NCBI GenBank assembly: GCA_030690515.1
Contig: JAUYGP010000203.1
Span: 1 to 9,303 of the forward strand
DNA length: 9,303 nucleotides
Direction: 5' to 3'
Origin: Giesbergeria sp.
Lineage (GTDB): Bacteria; Pseudomonadota; Gammaproteobacteria; Burkholderiales; Burkholderiaceae_C
The notes beneath the pieces are model-generated. The model saw only the letters and a list, made by a program, of their open reading frames with translations. It was not told the DNA's origin and did no database searches. A program made the position numbers and the translations under genes. Positions 1 through 5,918 of this stretch are shown here, piece after piece. The first letter of the stretch is position 1. Each line of letters starts with the position of its first letter.

Positions 1-24
1 TTTGCGAACTTCTAACTCAGGACA

Positions 25-1158
25 CTAGGTGTCACCCGAGGCTGCTTGAGGTTGGGCCTTCTTCTGTTCCAAGGCAGCTACGGAGCGTTCTACTACTCGG
101 GCCGTGGTAATTGCAGCTTCCCATCCAATTCGCTCGAGAAAAGTTTCGTGCGAAATATCCTCTTCCAGCTTGTCGAGGAACGAGTCCAACCATCTGTGAT
201 ATTCCCAACCGCTTCTGGTGAGAAGCGCAAACCGCTTGAACTCGATTGTGACCGAGGCCTCGACTTTGTAGGCGCGCACATCCATAGACGACTCTCCGAG
301 GTAAAGCTCGTAGAAGTCTGTAGGGAGCACGGATCCATATCCTTGGAAATCAACTCTCAGGGTCATGCGAAATTTTGGAGCGTCGATGGATACAAGCCCT
401 TTATCCAGTCTCGTAACAGTCGCTTTCTCGGGGAGCACTAAGTCAAATCGCGAGAACATGACGCCATTTCCGTAAGCTGCGACGATGTGTTGATTGTTCG
501 GATCGTCCTCCATCGTTTGGTCTACGAATGCCGCACGTTCCTTCATTGGTCGCGAGAAGGTATCCAGAAACCGGTTACCAAAGACAAGTGGCCCGAGATC
601 TTCACGTGTTAGTTCTCGGACCTTTGTTGAATCCAACGCTGGCTGATTGAAGTAGTCTGTAAGATGTGTTGAGAGTGTCTCAAGGACGAAGTACTCAGTT
701 GCCTCCACGATCAGCTTTCCGGCTGCGGTTTGTCCTGCGAGCCGGATGTCCAGCGCCTGGTCTGGGGGCTCTTTTTTGTGAACAGGATCACTGCCCCACA
801 GCTTCTTGGGCGCCTCATTCTCAGCAAAGAGAGCGGACAGACTCTGTTCAATCTCCTCGCTGTAGCGGTACCGGGGTATGGAGATTAGATTTGGAGGATC
901 GTGTCTGAAGCACAGGAAACCCTCAAGGTTGCGTGCAACACTTCGTGTAGCAAGAGTTCGACGACCAATTGCTATTAGACTGACCAATGTCAGAACTGCG
1001 CCGATTGCGAGAATTGTTGTTCCGCTCGGTTCGAAGTGGGCCGCAATCGCGGACGCCAGCAGGTTGACGCCAAGAGCAAGACCAATTGCCGCGACTATGA
1101 GTTCAATGAGCGTAGATCGACTCTTGAGCAGTGAGTCCAGCGGAGGAGTTGAGTGCAT
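25..1158 (-). CDS. Two-helix membrane protein of unknown function, candidate integron cassette gene
   Basis: I do not recognise the family of this 377-aa protein. The N-terminus has two hydrophobic helices (about residues 17-41 and 47-65). The second is followed at once by RR, and K/R residues precede the first, so both ends should be cytoplasmic. The remaining ~310 residues are soluble, mixed alpha/beta, with no motif I can name, ending in a Lys/Gln-rich tail. The ATG at 1158 has a GGGAAG ribosome-binding sequence about 6 nt upstream. The third codon positions are far less GC-biased than in the operon at 2131-5861, which suggests foreign origin. It points away from the broken integron integrase at 1391-1735, with an attI-like core between them, so it sits where the first gene cassette of an integron would be. 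The attC site expected after the stop codon is not visible, because only 24 bases remain before the window edge. That it is a real gene is fairly sure; its function is unknown. Confidence 0.8.
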   Translation of the reverse strand: MHSTPPLDSLLKSRSTLIELIVAAIGLALGVNLLASAIAAHFEPSGTTILAIGAVLTLVSLIAIGRRTLATRSVARNLEGFLCFRHDPPNLISIPRYRYSEEIEQSLSALFAENEAPKKLWGSDPVHKKEPPDQALDIRLAGQTAAGKLIVEATEYFVLETLSTHLTDYFNQPALDSTKVRELTREDLGPLVFGNRFLDTFSRPMKERAAFVDQTMEDDPNNQHIVAAYGNGVMFSRFDLVLPEKATVTRLDKGLVSIDAPKFRMTLRVDFQGYGSVLPTDFYELYLGESSMDVRAYKVEASVTIEFKRFALLTRSGWEYHRWLDSFLDKLEEDISHETFLERIGWEAAITTARVVERSVAALEQKKAQPQAASGDT

Positions 1159-1247
1159 GGGTAACTTCCCAGATTGAACAGGATTTGGCGCTGAAGCTCG
1201 GATGCGTCAAGCTGCGGTGGCGCGAAAGACGCTGTCATTCCTTTGAT

Positions 1248-1254
1248 GCCCAAC
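1248..1254 (-). other. Candidate attI/cassette core site (GTTGGGC)
   Basis: On the minus strand this reads GTTGGGC, which fits the GTTRRRY core at which integron integrases join a cassette to attI (cut after the G). It lies 137 bp from the probable ATG of the intI relic and 90 bp ahead of the start of the membrane-protein gene, in the orientation expected for a first cassette. A 7-base degenerate match can arise by chance. The support is its position between a divergent intI relic and a cassette-like gene. Confidence 0.4.
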
Positions 1255-1289
1255 AAAATGTAGACCGCATCAAGACGCAGGCCATCTCT

Positions 1290-1317
1290 ATTACTTGCGG
1301 TAAAAATTGGCGTGCAA
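1290..1317 (-). promoter_or_regulatory. Weak sigma-70-like promoter facing the cassette-like gene (Pc-like)
   Basis: On the minus strand TTGCAC (-35, at 1317-1312) is followed after 16 nt by AGTAAT (-10, at 1295-1290). It lies between the intI relic and the attI-like core and reads toward the gene at 25-1158, as a cassette promoter Pc would. The -10 match is poor, so this is tentative. Confidence 0.25.
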
Positions 1318-1390
1318 AAAGCGCAGCAAGGGGCTTGCACCCAAGTGTTGCGGCATGAATTGCACATAAGAATACAGTCCAAATTCAGCC

Positions 1391-1735
1391 ATGAAACCCG
1401 CCGCCCCCTTGTGTTGCGCACCACACGGTTGCTGAATCAAGCCCAAGAACGCATTCGTTACAAACACTATAGCCTGCGCGCTGAACAGGCCTAAGTGCAG
1501 TGGATGCGTGTGTTTGCGACATGGCACGGCTTGCGTTAACCGCGAGGCATGGGGCAGCGGGAGATCGAGGGCTTTCTGGCCATGCGGGTGAATTTGCGGC
1601 GGGTGGTTCCGGCGACGCAAACCAGGCCCTGAGTGCGTTTCTGTTTCCTCTGCCTCGAAGTGCTTGGAATGTACTGGTCATGGATTGACGGCTTGCAGCG
1701 TTTGCGCATCCCCAAGCGCAGCGCGGTAGCGTGAA
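1391..1735 (+). pseudogene. Broken, truncated integron integrase (IntI-type tyrosine recombinase), N-terminal part only
   Basis: Reading through stops and frameshifts gives the N-terminal core-binding domain of an integron integrase. The segment ERIRYKHYSLRAEQA (codons from about 1450) matches the IntI hallmark ERIRYLHYSLRTEQAY. It is followed by VQWMRVFATWHGLR, GMGQREIEGFLAMRVN, NQALSAFLF, and EVLGMYWSWIDGLQR with IPKRSAV. These align in order with the IntI stretches VNWVRAFIRFHGVRH, EVEAFLSWLANE, RQALAALLFFY and KVLCTDLPWLQEIGR..RLPVVL. The gene is dead: TAA at 1492-1494 replaces the conserved Tyr after EQA, a second TAA is at 1537-1539, and the NQALSAFLF part (1620-1646) is in another frame from what lies on either side. 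The probable start, ATG 1391 (MKPAAPL, like IntI starts), needs a further frameshift. The match ends near 1730, so the catalytic R..H-x-x-R..Y domain is missing. The family call is from memory of IntI sequences, but the ordered matches make it strong. Confidence 0.82.
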
Positions 1736-2030
1736 GGTTCCGCGTGCACTGGATTTGGCCAGCCCTACGCAGCAACCCCTTTCCGTCCGAACGCCCGGTA
1801 CTAGCCTCCAAGGCGCCCGCGCGCGCTTCTTGGATGCTACGACCATGACCGGTGCAACTCACACCCCCGCACCAAATACCCCGGTTTTCTCGGGCGCGCC
1901 GCAGCAGGATCTGCCGATTACCAGGCAAGGGTGGCATTTCTCTATTGAACACTATAAGTGCGTATTGCTAGAAAATTACGCAAACAAACTGCGTTCAATT
2001 TACTTTAAAGACACAAATAATTGTGCAATT
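1736..2030. other. Gene-free stretch upstream of the decarboxylase operon
   Basis: I see no convincing gene on either strand. The open frame starting at 1731 shows no recognisable protein and runs out of frame into the decarboxylase. No integrase C-terminal motif appears in any plus-strand frame, so the intI relic ends in a deletion junction near 1735. From about 1930 the composition becomes AT-rich, as in a promoter region. A sigma-70-like TTGAAC (1945-1950), 18 nt, TAGAAA (1969-1974) is possible but weaker than the sigma-54 site further on. Confidence 0.5.
1959..1995. promoter_or_regulatory. Inverted repeat TGCGTA-N12-TACGCA plus third half-site, candidate activator binding region
   Basis: TGCGTA (1959-1964) is mirrored exactly by TACGCA (1977-1982), and a further direct half-site TGCGTT follows at 1990-1995. 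TACGCA and TGCGTT also form a second inverted pair (ACGCA-N7-TGCGT, 1978-1994). The cluster lies about 60-100 bp ahead of the start expected from the sigma-54 element, a normal place for an enhancer-binding protein. Neighbouring CACTATAAGTG (1950-1960) is a small palindrome as well. Which regulator binds is unknown. Confidence 0.35.
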
Positions 2031-2046
2031 TGGCCAGTGGTTTGCG
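2031..2046 (+). promoter_or_regulatory. Sigma-54 (RpoN) -24/-12 promoter for the decarboxylase operon
   Basis: TGGCCA-N5-TTGCG fits the sigma-54 consensus TGGCAC-N5-TTGCW. The invariant GG (2032-2033) and GC (2044-2045) are exactly 10 bp apart. Transcription would start near 2057, leaving a leader of about 75 nt before the ATG at 2131. Azospirillum ipdC, which encodes a homologue of the next gene, has been reported to be under RpoN-type control (from memory), which agrees. No enhancer-binding protein gene is in the window. Confidence 0.55.
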
Positions 2047-2130
2047 TTCTGCATTTGATCCAGATCAGTGCCGCAACCCCCTGGCCGCCACGATCATCCG
2101 GGCTTTGCAGAACCCCTCGGAGACATCCCC

Positions 2131-3771
2131 ATGACCCTCGGCCTTGCGCTGCTGCGCGCCCTCAAGAACCACGGCGCGCAGGAAATTTTTGGCATTCCCG
2201 GCGACTTCATCCTGCCGCTGTTCAAGCAGATCGAAGAAAGCCGCATCCTGCCGCTGCACACCCTGAGCCACGAGCCCGCGCTGGGCTTTGCCGCCGACGC
2301 GGCGGCGCGCATGCACTGCGGCCTGGGCGTGATGGCCGTGACGTATGGCGCCGGTGCGCTGAATGTGGTGAACGCAGTGGCCAGCGCCTATGCCGAATGC
2401 TCGCCGCTGGTCATCCTGGCCGGTTGCCCCGGCGAGGTCGAGGCGCATTCGGGCCTGGTGCTGCACCACCAGGTGCGCAGCATTGATTCGCAGCTGCGCA
2501 TCTTCAGCGAGATCACCTGCGACCAGGTGCGCCTGTCCAACGCCGACACCGCGCCCGAAGACATCGCCCGCGTGCTGCGCAACTGCCGCGAATATTCGCA
2601 GCCCGTGCTAATCGAAATTCCGCGCGACATGACGCTGCAGCCCATGCGCGAGGTGCCCGTGCTGCCGCCCCGCAGCTTCAACGCCGAGGCCGTGGCCGAG
2701 GCTGCTGACGAATGGCTGGCGCGCATCCACGCCGCCAAAAACCCGGTGATGGTGGTCGATGTGGAAGTGCGCCGCTTTGGCGTCGAGGCGCGCGTGGCCG
2801 AACTGGCGCGCCGCCTGCAGTTGCCTGTGCTCACCACCTTCATGGGCCGGGGTCTGCTGGCCGAAGACGGCGTGGACTTGCACGGCACCTACCTGGGTGT
2901 GGCGGGGGCGCCCGAAACCACGGCGCTGCTGGATGACTCGGATCTGCCCGTGATGCTGGGCGCCATCCTGTCGGACAGCAACTTTGGTGTGAGCGCCCAG
3001 CGCATGGACTTCCGCCGTGCTCTCATTGCCGCCCACCGCGAGGTGCGCGTGGGCCACCACGTGTACCACGACATTCCGCTGGCTGCGCTGGTCGAAGCGC
3101 TGCTCGAACGCATCCCGCCCGCCAGCGCTCGCCCGCAGCGCACCCTGCCGCCCCAGCCCGAATATCCGCGTGGCCTGGTGGCCGACGATGCGCCGCTGTG
3201 CGCGGGCGATCTGAGCCGGGCGCTGAACGACCGCATTCTTGCCCACGGGCCGATGAACATCGTGTCCGATATGGGCGACTGCCTGTTTGCCGCCATGGAG
3301 CTGCTGCCCACGCCGCTGGTGGCCCCCGGCTACTACGCCACCATGGGCTTTGGCGTGCCCGCCGGCATCGGCGCCCAGGTGGCCACGGGTGAGCGCAGCC
3401 TGATTCTGGTGGGCGACGGCGCCTTTCAGATGACGGGCTGGGAGCTGGGCAACTGCCCGCGCCTGGGGCTGGACCCTATCGTCATCCTGCTCAACAACCA
3501 GAGCTGGGAAATGATCCGCGCCTTCCAGAACGAGTCGCAGTGCGCCGCGCTGGGCGACTGGCGCTTTGCCGACCTGGCCAACGTGCTGGGCGGGCGCGGC
3601 CACCGCGTCACCACGCGCAAAGAATTCAAGGCCGCCCTGGACGCCGCCTTTGCCGAGCGCGGGCGCTTCCAGCTCATCGAATTCATGGTGCCGCCGGGCG
3701 ACAGCACGCCCACGCTGCAGCGGTTCTCAGAAGGCATCCGCGCGCTGCGGGCGCGGGCGGCTACCGCCTGA
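2131..3771 (+). CDS. ipdC: Phenylpyruvate/indolepyruvate decarboxylase (ThDP-dependent)
   Basis: This enzyme should decarboxylate an aromatic 2-oxo acid (phenylpyruvate or indole-3-pyruvate) to the arylacetaldehyde, using thiamine diphosphate and Mg2+ in the cytoplasm. The 546-aa length fits the family. Seen in order: GIPGDF with Asp25, the ThDP-activating Glu48 in LSHEPALGFAADAAAR, the HH pair at 112-113 that is typical of 2-oxo acid decarboxylases, and the ThDP/Mg motif starting GDG (428-430) and ending NN (455-456). Much of the wording (TFMGRGLLA, GAILSD, MGDCLF, APGYYA.MGFGVPAGIGAQ) closely follows Azospirillum phenylpyruvate/indolepyruvate decarboxylase rather than yeast-type pyruvate or benzoylformate decarboxylase. 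The ATG at 2131 is chosen because GGAGA lies 7 nt upstream; an in-frame upstream start at 2068 lacks this. The gene leads the operon with the aldehyde dehydrogenase, behind a sigma-54-type promoter. Whether phenylpyruvate or indolepyruvate is preferred cannot be read from sequence, so the symbol could equally be ppdC. Confidence 0.85.
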   Translation: MTLGLALLRALKNHGAQEIFGIPGDFILPLFKQIEESRILPLHTLSHEPALGFAADAAARMHCGLGVMAVTYGAGALNVVNAVASAYAECSPLVILAGCPGEVEAHSGLVLHHQVRSIDSQLRIFSEITCDQVRLSNADTAPEDIARVLRNCREYSQPVLIEIPRDMTLQPMREVPVLPPRSFNAEAVAEAADEWLARIHAAKNPVMVVDVEVRRFGVEARVAELARRLQLPVLTTFMGRGLLAEDGVDLHGTYLGVAGAPETTALLDDSDLPVMLGAILSDSNFGVSAQRMDFRRALIAAHREVRVGHHVYHDIPLAALVEALLERIPPASARPQRTLPPQPEYPRGLVADDAPLCAGDLSRALNDRILAHGPMNIVSDMGDCLFAAMELLPTPLVAPGYYATMGFGVPAGIGAQVATGERSLILVGDGAFQMTGWELGNCPRLGLDPIVILLNNQSWEMIRAFQNESQCAALGDWRFADLANVLGGRGHRVTTRKEFKAALDAAFAERGRFQLIEFMVPPGDSTPTLQRFSEGIRALRARAATA

Positions 3772-3774
3772 TTT

Positions 3775-3833
3775 TTTCCCGCCTTGCGCGGGTGGCGTTT
3801 CTTGCAGCCCGGCGCAGAACCGGGCGCGGGAAA
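3775..3833 (+). repeat. GC-rich hairpins between decarboxylase and aldehyde dehydrogenase genes
   Basis: The 107-nt gap holds nested inverted repeats: TTTCCCGC (3775-3782) with GCGGGAAA (3826-3833), CCCGC (3778-3782) with GCGGG (3788-3792), and GCCCGG (3807-3812) with CCGGGC (3820-3825) around a 7-nt loop. The T run (3772-3777) precedes the stems rather than following them, so this is not a normal intrinsic terminator on the plus strand. It may stabilise or process the mRNA between the two genes. Confidence 0.35.
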
Positions 3834-3878
3834 GCAGCGCCCGCGTGACTATTTCACCCGCACCCCAGGAGACAAACC

Positions 3879-5285
3879 ATGCTCGACTTCGCTTTCACCA
3901 TCGGCGGCCAGAACGTTGCAGGCGCCGCCCGCCCGCTGCCGGTCATCGACCCATCCACCGGCCAGCCTTTCACGCACAGCCCCGCCGCCACCGTGGCCCA
4001 GCTCGACCAGGCGGTCGATGCCGCCGCCCAGGCCTTTGCCACCTGGCAGCACAGCAGCCATGCCGAGCGAAGTGCGGCGCTGGAGCGCGTGGCCGTGGCC
4101 ATTGAACAGCACGCGGCCGAATTGGCGGAACTGGTGGTGCGCGAACAGGGCAAGCCCCTGGCGCTGGCGCAGATGGAAGTGGGCGGGGCGGTGGCCTGGA
4201 CGCGCGCCGCCGCCGCGCTGGAGATCCCGGTCGAAGTGATCGAGGCACGCGAAGGCAAGCGCATCGAGCTGCACCGTAAGCCGCTGGGCGTGGTGGGTTC
4301 CATCACACCTTGGAACTGGCCGCTGATGATCGCCGTGTGGCACATCATGCCGGCGCTGCGGGCGGGCAATGCGGTGGTCATCAAGCCCTCGCCGTTCACG
4401 CCGCTGTCCACGCTGCGCCTGGTGCAAATCATGGCCGCCGTGCTGCCCGCTGGCCTGGTCAACAGCGTGGTGGGCGAGGCCGAGGTCGGCCAGGCCATGG
4501 CCGAGCACCCGCGCATCGCCAAGCTGGTGTTTACCGGCTCCACGCGCACGGGGCAGGACATCATGCGGCGCGCGGCGGGCAACCTCAAGCGCCTGACGCT
4601 GGAGCTGGGCGGCAACGACGCGGCCATCGTGCTGCCGGGCACCGATACGAGCGCGATCGCCGAGGGCCTGTTCGCCACCGCATTCCTCAACATGGGCCAG
4701 ACCTGCGCCGCGCTCAAGCGCCTGTATGTGCACGAGAGCCAGGTCGATGCCGTGTGCGAGCAGCTCGCCGCCATCGCCGCGCGCCAGGTGCTGGGCGGCG
4801 GCCTGGAAGCGGGCGTGACTTTTGGCCCGGTGCAGAACGCGCCGCAGCTCGCGCGCGTCGAGGAGCTGGTGGAAGACGCCCGCGCCCAGGGCGCGCGCAT
4901 CGTCTGCGGCGGCCAGCGGCTGGACCGCCCTGGCTACTTCTACGCGCCCACCATCGTCGCGGGCCTGAGCAATGGCACGCGCCTGGTGGACGAAGAACAG
5001 TTCGGCCCCGTGCTGCCCGTCATCGCCTACCGCACGGTCGATGAAGCCGTGGCGCTGGCCAACGCCAGCAGCATGGGCCTGGGCGGCTCGGTGTGGGGCG
5101 CGGTGCAGGCCGCCACGGCCCTTGCGCCGCGCCTGGAATGCGGAACGGTCTGGGTCAACGGCCACGCCGAGGTGCTGCCGCACTGCCCGTTTGGCGGCAG
5201 CAAGATGTCGGGCGTGGGTGTGGAGTTTGGCCTCGACGGCCTGCTCGAATACACCCAGCCGCAGCTCCTCAACATCAACGGCTGA
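3879..5285 (+). CDS. NAD(P)-dependent aldehyde dehydrogenase, probably for arylacetaldehyde
   Basis: This 468-aa cytoplasmic enzyme of the aldehyde dehydrogenase superfamily oxidises an aldehyde to the acid. All key residues are present: Asn146 in TPWNWP, Lys169 in VIKPSPFTP (cofactor), the FTGST turn at about 218-222, general base Glu242 in LELGGN, nucleophile Cys276 in GQTCAA, and Glu373 in DEEQFGPVLP. The ending PFGGSKMSGVGVEFGLDGL is typical. The start has AGGAG (3867-3871) 7 nt upstream. It follows the 2-oxo acid decarboxylase in the same direction, so the likely substrate is that enzyme's product: phenylacetaldehyde to phenylacetate, or indole-3-acetaldehyde to indole-3-acetate. That substrate is inferred from context; the superfamily call is certain. 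It is slightly shorter than many family members (about 480-500 aa), with nothing essential missing. Confidence 0.88.
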   Translation: MLDFAFTIGGQNVAGAARPLPVIDPSTGQPFTHSPAATVAQLDQAVDAAAQAFATWQHSSHAERSAALERVAVAIEQHAAELAELVVREQGKPLALAQMEVGGAVAWTRAAAALEIPVEVIEAREGKRIELHRKPLGVVGSITPWNWPLMIAVWHIMPALRAGNAVVIKPSPFTPLSTLRLVQIMAAVLPAGLVNSVVGEAEVGQAMAEHPRIAKLVFTGSTRTGQDIMRRAAGNLKRLTLELGGNDAAIVLPGTDTSAIAEGLFATAFLNMGQTCAALKRLYVHESQVDAVCEQLAAIAARQVLGGGLEAGVTFGPVQNAPQLARVEELVEDARAQGARIVCGGQRLDRPGYFYAPTIVAGLSNGTRLVDEEQFGPVLPVIAYRTVDEAVALANASSMGLGGSVWGAVQAATALAPRLECGTVWVNGHAEVLPHCPFGGSKMSGVGVEFGLDGLLEYTQPQLLNING

Positions 5286-5297
5286 AGCGGCACGGTG

Positions 5298-5861
5298 ATG
5301 GACGGCTACCTCGCCCTGGTGCGCGCCCAGCCCCTGGCCATGGCCATGCTGCAGTTCGCCGTGCTCGGCACGCTGGGCGACCTGCTCGGCGCCTGGCTGG
5401 CGGCGCGGCGCGTGCACTGGTCGCTGGGTGGCGGCCTGTGGTGGCGCAAGATGGCCAAGTGGGCGTTGCTGGCCGTTCCCATCAAGCTGGCTTTTGTCGG
5501 GTTTGCCGGTTTTACCGAGGCGCTGGCGGCCCACGACTGGCTGCCGCAAAACCAGCCGCTGGTGCTGGCGCTGGTCACCTCGCTGGCCATCAACCTGCAG
5601 TTTGGCCCGCTGCTGGTGCTGGGGCACCGCTGGCTCAACAACCGCATCAGCGGCACCCGGGGCTGGCAGCACATCGACCGCAGCCTCTGGAGCCTGATTT
5701 GGTTTTGGGTGCCCGCGCATGCGGTGACCTTTGCTTTGCCGCCCGACTGGCGCATCGGCCTGGCGGCTTTGTGGTCGGTGGTGCTGGGGTTGATTTTGGG
5801 GATGCACAGCCCGGTGCGGGCCGGGAATGTGCCGCAGCGCAGTCGGGACTTGTCGCGTTGA
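5298..5861 (+). CDS. Small polytopic membrane protein, distantly Mpv17/PMP22-like
   Basis: This 187-aa inner-membrane protein has four to five hydrophobic segments (about residues 14-35, 52-74, 87-108, 130-147 and 152-169). Its layout and some wording recall the Mpv17/PMP22 family: a GTLGDLLG stretch in the first helix, and a C-terminal LIWFWVPAH...LPPDWRIGLAALWSVVLGLILG resembling the family's NF..VP...R......W..YLS ending. The resemblance is weak and its function is unknown. It starts 12 nt after the aldehyde dehydrogenase stop with no strong ribosome-binding site, so it is probably co-transcribed and perhaps translationally coupled. A GTG directly before the ATG (5295) is an alternative start. 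A role in moving substrate or product, or in coping with aldehyde, would be only a guess from position. Confidence 0.7.
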   Translation: MDGYLALVRAQPLAMAMLQFAVLGTLGDLLGAWLAARRVHWSLGGGLWWRKMAKWALLAVPIKLAFVGFAGFTEALAAHDWLPQNQPLVLALVTSLAINLQFGPLLVLGHRWLNNRISGTRGWQHIDRSLWSLIWFWVPAHAVTFALPPDWRIGLAALWSVVLGLILGMHSPVRAGNVPQRSRDLSR

Positions 5862-5886
5862 CAGCCTCATAGGCCTCATGCATGCT
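5858..5886 (+). promoter_or_regulatory. Possible sigma-70 promoter for the FIST/kinase pair
   Basis: A perfect -35 box TTGACA (5858-5863), overlapping the stop of the preceding gene, is followed after 17 nt by CATGCT, a poor -10 match. A TAAGAT (5895-5900) lies further on without a matching -35. Some promoter is expected here because the 57-nt gap separates unrelated functions. Confidence 0.3.
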
Positions 5887-5918
5887 TGCCGGACTAAGAT
5901 TTAGAAGGGAGAGCGCAG

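Noticed and set aside
8..17. GTTAGAA on the minus strand just after the membrane-protein stop, like a GTTRRRY core
   Set aside because: The last base does not fit, no paired RYYYAAC or attC stem is visible, and only a few bases separate it from the stop codon. The real attC, if any, must lie outside the window.
1095..1236. Short minus-strand frame starting at ATG 1236, just inside the attI-like core, comparable to the ORF-11-type leader of class 1 integrons
   Set aside because: The AAAGG before its ATG is only one base away, too close to work as a ribosome-binding site, and it overlaps the membrane-protein gene out of frame.
1731..2486. 251-codon plus-strand frame overlapping the decarboxylase start
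   Set aside because: Its second half is an out-of-frame reading of the decarboxylase gene, and the first half has no recognisable protein and crosses the AT-rich promoter region.
2608..3603. 331-codon open frame on the minus strand, opposite the decarboxylase
   Set aside because: Same GC-mirror effect; low-complexity His/Gln/Ala/Gly composition and no ribosome-binding site, against a clear ThDP enzyme on the other strand.
3849..5879. 676-codon open frame on the minus strand, opposite the aldehyde dehydrogenase and membrane protein
   Set aside because: It is a mirror frame caused by strong GC bias at third positions. Its translation is His/Gln/Arg/Ala-rich with no domain, while the plus strand encodes a complete enzyme with all catalytic residues.
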